Below, piece by piece: positions 32,862-40,656 of a DNA stretch of 41,249 bases; the stretch's first letter is position 1; each line of letters begins with the position of its first letter. The notes under the pieces are model-generated. The model was not told where the DNA came from. It was given only the letters and a program-made list of their open reading frames with translations, and made no database searches. Both the position numbers and the translations under genes were made by a program. Origin of the DNA: Roseococcus sp. (lineage in GTDB: Bacteria; Pseudomonadota; Alphaproteobacteria; Acetobacterales; Acetobacteraceae); the NCBI RefSeq assembly GCF_019747315.1, contig NZ_JAIEQY010000224.1, positions 1 to 41,249 of the forward strand, read 5' to 3'.

Positions 32862-33820
32862 GATGTCACCTCGGGGGAGAAGGATTCGGCCTGGCTATAG
32901 GCGGCACGCCGCGCCGCCGGGCCCTGGGGGAGAAGCTGAAGGAAACGCAGGAAGTCCCGCACTTCGCGCGGGTCGGAACGCCAGGCCGCGGCGGCAAAGC
33001 GCAAACCGGCCAGGCGCCGCCCCGCGCGCAGATTGTTGGCGGCGAGCCCCTTGCGCGCGCTGTAGAGCGCCCATCGAACCTCGCGCCGGAACGGGCGCAG
33101 CAGCGGGTCGCGCGCCGCCACCGACAAATAGCGCAGGGATGCAACGCCAAGCCGCGCCGAGGAGCCCGTCAGCCCCCCGCCGGCCCGGCGCCAGGCATAG
33201 ACCTCCTGGTCCAGCAGATGCAGTGGCGCGAGGCGGGAGAGCCTAGTGAGGAACAACACGTCCTCGCCATAGAACAGCCCCTCGGCAAAGCCGCCGAGGC
33301 GCAGGGCCAATTCGCGCCGCAGCAGGGTGGCACCCAGATGCATCCAGAAATTCGCCAGCAGGCGCCGGGTGAGTTCTGGCCCGCTCTGCAAACCGGCCGG
33401 CGCCAGCACCGGTGCGGGCGCCAAGGTGCCATCGGGCATGAACAGGGCGTGGCGCCCGCCGATCCAGCCGATCTCGGGCCTCGCCATCAGCTGCCGCATC
33501 GCCGCCAACCTTCCCGGGAGCCAAAGGTCATCGGCGTCCAGGAAGCCCAGCCACTCCCCCCGCGCGGCCAGGATCCCCCGGTTGCGGGCTGAGGCGGGGC
33601 CCTGATTGGCCGTGCCGCGGAGCAGCCGAACCCGCCCACCAGGAACCGCAAGCCGGACCAGCATCTCGCGCGTTTCCAACCGCTGGGAGGCGTCATCCGC
33701 CAGGATCACCTCGCCCACCAAACCAGTGGCGTCGAACTCCGCCAGCACCGATGTCACCGCAGCAAACAGGAGGGCTGGCTGCGCGTCAAAGACTGGGCAA
33801 ATGATACTGAGCTTGATCAT
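32858..33820 (-). CDS. GT2-family glycosyltransferase
   Basis: The 320-residue protein begins IKLSIICPVFDAQPALLFAAV, has EVILADDASQ, ANQGPASARNRGILAARGEWLGFLDADDLW (DAD metal motif), and GLFYGEDVLFLTRLSRL, where the ED pair marks the catalytic base region. A helical, Arg-rich C terminus follows. It is the promoter-proximal gene of the leftward GT2-FkbM-GT2 operon and is divergent from the epimerase gene across an AT-rich spacer. Acceptor and donor sugars are unknown. Confidence 0.92.
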   Translation of the reverse strand: MIKLSIICPVFDAQPALLFAAVTSVLAEFDATGLVGEVILADDASQRLETREMLVRLAVPGGRVRLLRGTANQGPASARNRGILAARGEWLGFLDADDLWLPGRLAAMRQLMARPEIGWIGGRHALFMPDGTLAPAPVLAPAGLQSGPELTRRLLANFWMHLGATLLRRELALRLGGFAEGLFYGEDVLFLTRLSRLAPLHLLDQEVYAWRRAGGGLTGSSARLGVASLRYLSVAARDPLLRPFRREVRWALYSARKGLAANNLRAGRRLAGLRFAAAAWRSDPREVRDFLRFLQLLPQGPAARRAAYSQAESFSPEVTS

Positions 33821-34027
33821 TGCCCCACTCTATCTTCGGCAAGTCAAAAATGCCACTACTACCGTGTTTACGCATATATTCGCACCAAAATAAAAATCAC
33901 ACGACAGATTATCGCATTTTGTATTTGCAATTATTTTTGAAGAAAAGAATTCAAATAGAAATTTTGGTGCTATTTTTGGTACTGGAAACTATGTTCTGTC
34001 AGACAACTTGACGGAGCGGTGAGCGCA
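33821..34027. promoter_or_regulatory. AT-rich divergent promoter region
   Basis: Positions about 33840-34000 are AT-rich in a very GC-rich setting, between the leftward GT2 operon and the rightward epimerase gene. A perfect 10-base inverted repeat (GCACCAAAAT at 33882-33891, ATTTTGGTGC at 33961-33970) brackets the core. The region shares the words CGCATTTT and TTATTTTTGA with the other AT-rich divergent region. No convincing -35/-10 pair or sigma-54 site with correct spacing was found. Confidence 0.55.
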
Positions 34028-34996
34028 ATGGCGACGATCCTGGTCACGGGAGGCTGCGGCTTTATCGGCGCGCATCTTTGCGCGGCGCTCACCGCCCGCG
34101 GTGACCGGCTGCGCGTCCTGGATGACCTCTCCACGGGACACGAGGCCAAGCTGCCGCGTGGCACGGAGTTCCTGCGGGGCGACATCAACCGGCCGGCCGA
34201 CCTGGCCGCGGCGCTGGAGGGCGTGGATGCCTGCTTCCACCTGGCCGCCATCGCTTCGGTCGAGCGCGCCGTGCAGGATTGGCCGGGCACGCACCGCACC
34301 AACCTCTCGGCCACCATCGGCTTGTTCGATGTCGCGCGCCGCCGCGCCATTCCCGTGGTCTATGCCTCTTCGGCCGCGGTCTACGGGCAAGGCGACGGCC
34401 AGCCGCTGGAGGAGGATGCGCCCCGGCGGCCGCTCTCCTCCTATGGCGCCGACAAGCTCGGCTGTGAGCAGCATGCGCGGGTGGCCGGGCTGGTGCATGG
34501 CGTGCCGAGCATCGGGCTGCGCTTCTTCAACGTGTACGGTCCGGGGCAGGATCCCGCCTCGCCTTATTCGGGCGTGATCTCCATCTTCTGCGACCGGCTG
34601 GCGCGCGGATTGCCGCTCGACATCTTCGGCGATGGCCGCCAGACGCGGGATTTCATCTTCGTGGGCGATGTGGTGCGGGCGCTGATCGCCGCCCTGCCCC
34701 GCGCCAACCTCGCCGCGCCGGTCGTGAATGTCTGCACCGGCACCGCCGTGACCATCCAGGGCCTGGCCGAGATGATCGCGGGCATCAACGGCATGCCGCT
34801 GGACATCCGGCGGCGGGCGCCGCGCGCCGGGGAAATCCCCCATTCAGTGGGTTCACCGGCGCGCGCCCAGGCCCTGCTCCGGCTGGGCACGCCGGTCCCG
34901 CTGCGGGAAGGCCTGCGCGAGACCTTCCAGGCGACGGCACAGCTTCCGCCCGGCCCGCGCCGGGCCGCACCCCTCAATGCGACAGCCAGCGCGTGA
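34028..34996 (+). CDS. NAD-dependent sugar epimerase/dehydratase (UDP-glucose 4-epimerase-like SDR)
   Basis: The 322-residue protein has the Rossmann motif TGGCGFIG (7-14), LDDLSTG, DINRPADL, the catalytic Ser in YASSAAVYG, and the Tyr-x3-Lys pair Tyr139/Lys143 in SSYGADK. RFFNVYGPGQDP and a substrate-side TRDFIFVGDVV segment follow. It interconverts or modifies a nucleotide sugar, probably the UDP form, supplying the polymer pathway; epimerase is more likely than dehydratase. I chose ATG 34028 (GGAG 11 bases upstream) over GTG 34019, which sits too close to that ribosome binding site. Confidence 0.88.
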   Translation: MATILVTGGCGFIGAHLCAALTARGDRLRVLDDLSTGHEAKLPRGTEFLRGDINRPADLAAALEGVDACFHLAAIASVERAVQDWPGTHRTNLSATIGLFDVARRRAIPVVYASSAAVYGQGDGQPLEEDAPRRPLSSYGADKLGCEQHARVAGLVHGVPSIGLRFFNVYGPGQDPASPYSGVISIFCDRLARGLPLDIFGDGRQTRDFIFVGDVVRALIAALPRANLAAPVVNVCTGTAVTIQGLAEMIAGINGMPLDIRRRAPRAGEIPHSVGSPARAQALLRLGTPVPLREGLRETFQATAQLPPGPRRAAPLNATASA

Positions 34997-35111
34997 GCAG
35001 CAAAATCCCCGCCCAGGCTCCGATGGACAGCACGGCGATCAGCAGGGTCGCCGCCTGCCAGGAGAGGCGCCCCCTGGGCCGCTCCTTGGGCCTTTCCTCT
35101 TCACCAGCCAT
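34974..35111 (-). CDS. Small single-pass membrane protein, 45 residues
   Basis: On the minus strand an ATG at 35111 opens a frame encoding a charged N terminus (MAGEEERPKERPRGRLS) and one hydrophobic segment (ATLLIAVLSIGAWAGILLL, about 21-39), ending RWLSH. The positive-inside pattern predicts a cytoplasmic N terminus. It fills most of the spacer between the epimerase and asparagine-synthase-like genes and overlaps the last 23 bases of the former on the other strand. The ribosome binding site is weak (AGGCC). I do not recognise the protein; the amino-acid pattern looks far more like a real membrane protein than a shadow frame. Confidence 0.5.
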   Translation of the reverse strand: MAGEEERPKERPRGRLSWQAATLLIAVLSIGAWAGILLLTRWLSH

Positions 35112-35270
35112 GGGCCTGGCCTTGTCTCATCCCATCGCGCGTCATGGCCACGGCTCTCTCTCCTATCGCCCGGCCGGCACCGGCGGCCGGATGTCGCAGG
35201 GGACCCAGCGGCAGCGCCTTGGCAACTCAACCTTGGCCAACATCGCCGCCCGGGAAAGGAACCGCAAGCC
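35112..35270 (+). other. Non-coding leader before the amidotransferase gene
   Basis: No convincing gene is seen. A perfect 7-bp hairpin CCGGCCG-GCACCGG-CGGCCGG lies at 35170-35190 without a T tract, and AAAGGA at 35255-35260 serves as ribosome binding site for the ATG at 35271. Confidence 0.45.
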
Positions 35271-37175
35271 ATGTGTGGGGTGATGGGTCTCTTCCCCCCC
35301 GATCGCCATGCGCTGCCGGATCTTCCGAGTCTGCGACGGATGGCCGATGCGCTGCGCCATCGCGGCCCCGATGGCGAGGGCTTCCACATCGAGGCCGGAA
35401 TCGGCCTGGCGCATCGGCGCCTCGCCATCGTGGATCTCGCGGCCGGGCACCAACCCATGCAGAGCGCCGATGGGCAGGTGGTGCTGAGCTTCAATGGCGA
35501 GATCTTCAACCACGCCCTCCTCCGCCGCGAGCTCGAAGCGCGCGGCCATACCTTCCGCACGCGCTCGGACACCGAGGTGATTCTCCACGCCTGGCGGCAA
35601 TGGGGGGTGGAGTGCCTGGATCGCTTCAACGGGCAATTCGCCTTCGCGCTGTGGGATGCGGGGCTGGGCCGGCTTTTCCTGGCGCGGGACCGCCTGGGCG
35701 AGAAGCCGATGCATTACGCGCGGCTGCCCGATGGCACCCTTGCCTTTGCTTCAGAGATCGCGGGGCTGCTGGCGCTGCCGGCCCTGTCCCGCGCGCTCGA
35801 TCCCGCGGCCCTCGCGGATTACCTGGCGCTTGGCTACGTGCCGGACCCCGGCTGCATCTACGCCGGCATCCGCAAGCTGGAGCCGGCGCATTTCCTGCTG
35901 CTGGAACACGGCGTGGCCGGCCTGCCGCGCCCCCGGCGCTACTGGCAGGCGCCGGCGCGCGTGGCCGCGGCCCCAACCGATGCCGCCGAGCAGCTCGCGG
36001 CCCGGCTGGGCGAGGCGGTGCGGCTGCGCCTGATGTCGGATGTGCCGCTCGGCTGCTTTCTCTCGGGCGGGGTGGATTCGGGGGGCATCGCCGCCCTCGC
36101 CGCCCGGCTCGGCCCGCCGCTGGAGAGCTTCAGCATCGGGCTCGACGGCAGCGCGGATGAACGGCCGGCCGCGGCGGCCCTGGCCCGGCACCTGGGCGGG
36201 CGGCACCACGCGGCGGCGGTCCTGCCAGACCCCCTCAGCGATGCGCGCGAGGTCGCTGCCGTCTACGGCGAGCCCTTCGGCGATTCTTCCGCGACGCCGA
36301 CGCTCGCCGTCTCCCGCCTGGCGCGCCGGCACGTCACCGTCGCGCTCTCGGGCGATGGCGGGGACGAGGTCTTCGGCGGCTATCGCCGGCACCGCTGGCA
36401 CCAGATGACGGAGGCGGTGCGCCGCCACATCCCGGCCACCCTGCGGCATGGCGTGCTGGGCGCGCTGGCACGGGCCTATCCGAAGATGGACCGCGCGCCG
36501 CAATGGCTGCGCGCCAAGCACACCCTGACCGAGCTGAGCCTGGACAGCGCGCGGGGCTACTACACCATGCTCTGCCGGATGGATGCGGCGCGGCGGGATG
36601 CGCTGCTCTCGCCCACGCTGCGCGCCGGGCTGGAGGGGCATGACCCCGCCGCCCGCTTCACCCGCCTGATGGCGGAATGCGACCCCGAGGAGCCGCTGCT
36701 GCAGGCGCAATACACCGACCTGCACACCTATCTGCCGGGCGACATCCTGACCAAGGTGGACCGCGCCAGCATGGCGGCCTCGCTGGAGGTGCGCCCGCCT
36801 CTGCTGGACCACACGCTGGTCGCCTGGGGCATGGCGCTGCCCGCGGCACTGAAGCTGCGCGGCAGCACCGGCAAGGCGATCCTGCGCGATGCCCTGGCGC
36901 CGCTGCTGCCGGCCGATGTGCTGACGCGCCCCAAGCAGGGTTTCGCCGCCCCCATGGGCCCGGCGCTGCGCGCCCGCATGCCGGAGCTCCGCGCCCGCCT
37001 GCGCGGGCCCGCGCTGATGGACAGCGGCCTCCTCAGCGAGACCGGCCTGGTGCGCCTGATGGATGAGCATGAATCCGGCCGATTCGACCATGGTACGGCG
37101 CTTTGGCAATTGCTGGTGCTGGAAGGCTTCCTGACCCGCCAGGAAAGCCGGTTCAGCCAGGCCGAGGCCGCGTGA
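35271..37175 (+). CDS. Asparagine-synthase-like amidotransferase of the XrtA system (TIGR03108-like)
   Basis: The 634-residue protein starts MCGVMGLF, so Cys2 is the N-terminal glutaminase nucleophile. RHRGPDGEG (30-38), LSFNGEIFNH (72-81) and the TRSDTEVILHAW segment (97-108) complete the glutamine amidotransferase domain. The synthetase domain has the ATP-pyrophosphate loop SGGVDS (265-270) and LSGDGGDEVFGGY. Members tied to exosortase A loci are thought to amidate a sugar acid or a peptide group of the polymer rather than make free asparagine. The GTG start of the flippase overlaps its stop. Confidence 0.92.
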   Translation: MCGVMGLFPPDRHALPDLPSLRRMADALRHRGPDGEGFHIEAGIGLAHRRLAIVDLAAGHQPMQSADGQVVLSFNGEIFNHALLRRELEARGHTFRTRSDTEVILHAWRQWGVECLDRFNGQFAFALWDAGLGRLFLARDRLGEKPMHYARLPDGTLAFASEIAGLLALPALSRALDPAALADYLALGYVPDPGCIYAGIRKLEPAHFLLLEHGVAGLPRPRRYWQAPARVAAAPTDAAEQLAARLGEAVRLRLMSDVPLGCFLSGGVDSGGIAALAARLGPPLESFSIGLDGSADERPAAAALARHLGGRHHAAAVLPDPLSDAREVAAVYGEPFGDSSATPTLAVSRLARRHVTVALSGDGGDEVFGGYRRHRWHQMTEAVRRHIPATLRHGVLGALARAYPKMDRAPQWLRAKHTLTELSLDSARGYYTMLCRMDAARRDALLSPTLRAGLEGHDPAARFTRLMAECDPEEPLLQAQYTDLHTYLPGDILTKVDRASMAASLEVRPPLLDHTLVAWGMALPAALKLRGSTGKAILRDALAPLLPADVLTRPKQGFAAPMGPALRARMPELRARLRGPALMDSGLLSETGLVRLMDEHESGRFDHGTALWQLLVLEGFLTRQESRFSQAEAA

Positions 37176-38686
37176 GCAGCATCCTCGCGCGCACCGCGCA
37201 AGGCGCCGGCTGGGTGATCGCCTGGCGCCTGATGACGCGGCTGCTCGGCGTGGCCAGCACGCTCGTGCTCGTGCGCCTGCTCTCCCCGGCCGATTTCGGG
37301 TTGGTGGCACTCGCCACGGCCTTCGCGCTGGCGCTCGACGTCTGCCTGTCCATCGGCGTCGAGGATCAGATCGTCCGCAGCCCTGCGCCCACCCGCGCGC
37401 TCTACGACACGGCCTTCACGCTGAACCTGATGAAGGCGCTGACGGTCGCGGTGCTGCTGGCGGTGTGTGCGGCGCCGGCGGCCGGCTTCTTCGGGGATGC
37501 GCGGCTGCGCGACGTGCTGCTGGCGCTGGCCCTCTCCGCGGCGCTCAGCGGCGCCACCAATATCGGCATCGCGGATTTCCGGCGGCATCTCTCCTTCGAG
37601 AAGGAGTTCCGGCTGCAATTCCTGCCGCGCCTGGCCGGCATCAGCATGACCATCGGCATCGCCTGGGCCTTTCGCAGCCATTGGGCGCTGGTGCTGGGCG
37701 TGCTCACCAACCGCGCCGGCATCGTGCTGATGAGCCATGTGCTGCATCCGTATCGCCAGCGCCTGTCCCTGGCTGCCTGGCGCGAGCTTTCCGCGGTCTC
37801 CTTCTGGAGTTGGGCGATCAGCGTCGCCGCCACCATCCGGGACCGCGCGGACAGCTTCGTGATCGGCCGCGTGCTGGGCCCGGCACCGCTCGGCATCTAT
37901 GCCGTGGGCGTCGAGGTGGCGGCGCTGCCGACGACCGAGATGGTGGACCCGATCTGCCGCGCCTGCATGCCCGGCTTCGCCGCCACCCTGCGCGATGCCG
38001 GCCAGGAGGGGGTGGCGCCCACCTATCTCAGGATCATCGGGCTGATGGCCGTGCTGACGCTGCCCGCCGGCATCGGCACCTCCCTCATCGCGGAGCCGGT
38101 GGTGGCCGTGGTGTTCGGGCCGGCCTGGCAGGAGGCGGCGACGGTCATGGCGCTGATCGCGCTCGGCTGCACGATGTCGCTGGCCGGCAATGTCAGCGCG
38201 GCGCTCCTGAATGCGCGCGCGGCGTTGCGCAGCATTCTGATCGTCACCGCCCTTGCCGCCATGCTGCGCATCGGGCTGCTGCTGCTGTTCCTGCCGTTCT
38301 GGGGCCTGTTCGGCGCGGCCCTGGCCATCGCGCTGGCGCTGGTGCTGGAGCATCTGGCGCTGGTCGGCGGCGCGCTGCGCCTGCTGGCGCTGCGGCCGTG
38401 GGAATTGCTCCGAGTGGTGCATCGCCCGGCCCTGGCGGCGGCGGCCATGGCCGCGCTGCTTTGGGGCTGCGGCCTGGGCTGGGCGCCCTCTCCTTCCAGC
38501 CCGGCCGCGGCGCTCACCATGCTCGGCCAAGCCATCCCGCTGGCCATGGCGAGCTATGCCCTGGTCCTCCTCGCCCTCTGGCGGCTGGCCGGCGGCCCGG
38601 CGGGCGCCGAGGCCGACCTGCTGCGCCTGTTCCAGACGGTGCTGGCCCGGCTGCGCCTGCCCAGGCGGCGTCTGGCCTCGCGCTGA
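37172..38686 (+). CDS. Wzx-like polysaccharide flippase (MOP superfamily)
   Basis: The 504-residue protein has about twelve to fourteen membrane helices and begins TAQGAGWVIAWRLMTRLLGVASTLVLVRLLSPADFGLVALA, the recognisable start of the polysaccharide-synthesis flippase family. DRADSFVIGRVLGPAPLGIYAVG in the middle matches the second half of the inverted repeat. It moves lipid-linked repeat units across the inner membrane. GTG 37172 overlaps the amidotransferase TGA (GTGA), which fixes the start. The C terminus is short, cytoplasmic and Arg-rich. Confidence 0.9.
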   Translation: MSSILARTAQGAGWVIAWRLMTRLLGVASTLVLVRLLSPADFGLVALATAFALALDVCLSIGVEDQIVRSPAPTRALYDTAFTLNLMKALTVAVLLAVCAAPAAGFFGDARLRDVLLALALSAALSGATNIGIADFRRHLSFEKEFRLQFLPRLAGISMTIGIAWAFRSHWALVLGVLTNRAGIVLMSHVLHPYRQRLSLAAWRELSAVSFWSWAISVAATIRDRADSFVIGRVLGPAPLGIYAVGVEVAALPTTEMVDPICRACMPGFAATLRDAGQEGVAPTYLRIIGLMAVLTLPAGIGTSLIAEPVVAVVFGPAWQEAATVMALIALGCTMSLAGNVSAALLNARAALRSILIVTALAAMLRIGLLLLFLPFWGLFGAALAIALALVLEHLALVGGALRLLALRPWELLRVVHRPALAAAAMAALLWGCGLGWAPSPSSPAAALTMLGQAIPLAMASYALVLLALWRLAGGPAGAEADLLRLFQTVLARLRLPRRRLASR

Positions 38687-38687
38687 C

Positions 38688-39605
38688 ATGGCCATGCCCG
38701 CCCTGGCCTGGAGTGCCGCCATCTTCGGCCGCAACGAGGCCGCCAGCATCGGCGCCTGCATCGCGGCCCTGGCGGCCGCGGCAGAGGGGCGCGCCTTGCA
38801 CCTGACCATCGTCCTGAACGGCACCACGGATGAATCGCATCGCGAGGCCAGTCTCGCCCTGATCCATTCCGGCCTGCCCGGCCGCATCCATGCCATCGCC
38901 GAGGCCGACAAGGCCAATGCGGTGAACCAGTTCATCCAGCATCTGCGACCCGAGGCCGAGACCTATTTCTTCGTGGACGCCTATGCGCGCGTGGCCCCGG
39001 ATGCGCTCTGCCTCCTCGACCAGGCGCTGCGGGACCAGCCCATGGCGCAGGCGGCGGCGGCCGTGCCCGCCACCGGGCGCAGCGCCGCCCGGCTGCGCGC
39101 GGAGATGATCCGGAACCCGGGTCTGCATGGCTCGCTCTTCGCGCTGCGGGGCAGCTTCGTCGCGCGGATGGCCGCACAGGGGTTGGCCCTGCCGGTCGGG
39201 CTTTATCGCGGCGACGGGCTGCTCGGCTCCTTCGTGCTGCATGACCTGGATGCCGTCGATGGCGGGTGGCGGGGGGAGCGGATCGCCGTGGAGCCACGCG
39301 CCAACTGGGCCGCGCCGCAGTTGCAACCCTGGCGCTGGCGGGATGTGCGGCGGCACTGGAATCGCCTCATCCAGCAGGGGCGCGGCCGCCTGCAATGGTC
39401 GGCCATCCGCGCACGGATCTACCCGCATGGCTTCGGCGCCCTGCCCGCGGATGCCGATGACTGCGTGCTGGAAGGCCTGGATGCCGCCCGGGCGCCGAAG
39501 CCCTGGCGCGACCCCTTCGCCGCGCTGGCCCTGGCCCGCATGCGCCGCGCGCGGCCGCGGCAAAGCCTGACCCCCCGCCTGCTCAGCGAATGGAACGCCC
39601 GATGA
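38688..39605 (+). CDS. GT2-like glycosyltransferase
   Basis: The 305-residue protein has a GT-A-like start (WSAAIFGRNEAASIGACIAAL, then LTIVLNGTTDESH) and YFFVDAYARVAPDAL in place of the usual DxD motif, so the metal site looks atypical (FVDAYA). The rest (LFALRGSFVARMA, YRGDGLLGSFVLHDLD) resembles the acceptor-side region of GT2 enzymes, with a basic C terminus. It follows the flippase stop by one base and ends 2 bases before the convergent acyltransferase gene. Family assignment is probable, activity less sure. Confidence 0.78.
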   Translation: MAMPALAWSAAIFGRNEAASIGACIAALAAAAEGRALHLTIVLNGTTDESHREASLALIHSGLPGRIHAIAEADKANAVNQFIQHLRPEAETYFFVDAYARVAPDALCLLDQALRDQPMAQAAAAVPATGRSAARLRAEMIRNPGLHGSLFALRGSFVARMAAQGLALPVGLYRGDGLLGSFVLHDLDAVDGGWRGERIAVEPRANWAAPQLQPWRWRDVRRHWNRLIQQGRGRLQWSAIRARIYPHGFGALPADADDCVLEGLDAARAPKPWRDPFAALALARMRRARPRQSLTPRLLSEWNAR

Positions 39606-39607
39606 GA

Positions 39608-40627
39608 TCAGCGCCAGCGCGCCGAGAGCCGCGCCGCCACGCCGCGCCAGGACCAGGGGCGCACCAGCTCCACCCACCAGAGCGGCTGGCTACCCTGGCT
39701 GAGGCTAAGCTTGTAGCGGTCCGCGCCGGCCAGGAAATCATAGACGCTGTCGCCCTCGGCGAGCGCGCGCTCGATGGCGAGGCGGTGGCTGGTCAGCCCC
39801 GGCTTGCCGTGGCGGCCCGCGCCCGCGAGGTCAAAGCCGCTCTGATAGGCATGCACCCGGCCTCCGTGGCGGAAATTGTAGAGATAGCCCACATCGGCGC
39901 CGCCGGCGGTGATGTGCAGCATCTCGACCTCGCCGCGCGGATGCGCCGCCGTGATCAGGTCATTGTGGAAGCGGCGCATCCAGGGCGTGGCGAAGGCGCC
40001 GGGCTTGCCACGCGCGGCCCAGCTGCGCGCATGCAGCGGCAGCATTGCCGCAAAGCCCGCCAGGGGGTCCGCGAGGCAGGTGAGCGTGAGCTCCCCACGC
40101 GCCGCATAGAAGCGGTCGGAGCGGCGGATCTGCTGGCGCGCATTGGCGCTGCACAGGCCCAGCGCGCCTTCGCCCCTGGCGCGCAGCGCGACGAGATCGG
40201 CGAAGGGCGCATCGCGCCGCTGGGCGCGCCAGGCCGTGCCGCCGGCCGCCTCCATGGCCTCGGCAGGGACGCCACTCAGCACCAGCCGCCGCGCGCCGCG
40301 CACCCCCCAGGCCGCGCGCAGCAGCGCCGCGCCGATGGCGGGCGGGGCCAGGGGCGCATTGTGCTCGATGAAGGGAGCGTCCAGCCCGGGATCGCCGCTC
40401 TCCCCCAGGCAAAGCTGCCCGCCGCGCCGGTTGAACAGCGCAAGGCCAAGCAGCCGGCCATCCTGTTCCGCCCGCAGCAGCACCGGGTCGGGGTAGCGCT
40501 CCTCGGCCAGGCAGCCCACCCAGCTCCAGGACTGGAAGAAGCCATGGCCCGGCACCTCCGGCTCCAGCTGCCGCCACAAGCGGCCGAGCGCCGCGAAATC
40601 CGTGACGGGCGAGGACGAGATCTGCAC
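39608..40627 (-). CDS. CelD/FemAB-like GNAT acyltransferase
   Basis: The 339-residue protein has the BcsL/CelD pattern: FFQSWSWVGCLAEE near 30-43, then a middle segment CSANARQQIRRSDRFYAARG. A second GNAT-like half contains FHNDLITAAHPRGEVEMLHI, VGYLYNFRHGGRVHAYQSGFD and SHRLAIERALAEGDSVYDFLAG. Such proteins transfer acyl groups in polysaccharide modification. It is the second GNAT-type decoration gene in the locus after the FemAB-like one. It stands alone on the minus strand, convergent with the GT2-like gene (2 bases apart) and divergent from the last glycosyltransferase gene (29 bases). Confidence 0.85.
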   Translation of the reverse strand: MQISSSPVTDFAALGRLWRQLEPEVPGHGFFQSWSWVGCLAEERYPDPVLLRAEQDGRLLGLALFNRRGGQLCLGESGDPGLDAPFIEHNAPLAPPAIGAALLRAAWGVRGARRLVLSGVPAEAMEAAGGTAWRAQRRDAPFADLVALRARGEGALGLCSANARQQIRRSDRFYAARGELTLTCLADPLAGFAAMLPLHARSWAARGKPGAFATPWMRRFHNDLITAAHPRGEVEMLHITAGGADVGYLYNFRHGGRVHAYQSGFDLAGAGRHGKPGLTSHRLAIERALAEGDSVYDFLAGADRYKLSLSQGSQPLWWVELVRPWSWRGVAARLSARWR

Positions 40628-40656
40628 GCCCCGCAGCCTGGGGCGAAGTGACGGCC

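Noticed and set aside
33845..33865. TGGCAT...TTGC on the minus strand as a sigma-54 promoter
   Set aside because: The GG and GC elements are 12 bases apart instead of 10.
34993..35283. 96-codon plus-strand frame between the epimerase and amidotransferase genes
   Set aside because: No hydrophobic or domain pattern and no good ribosome binding site; the minus-strand 45-residue frame in the same spacer looks far more protein-like.
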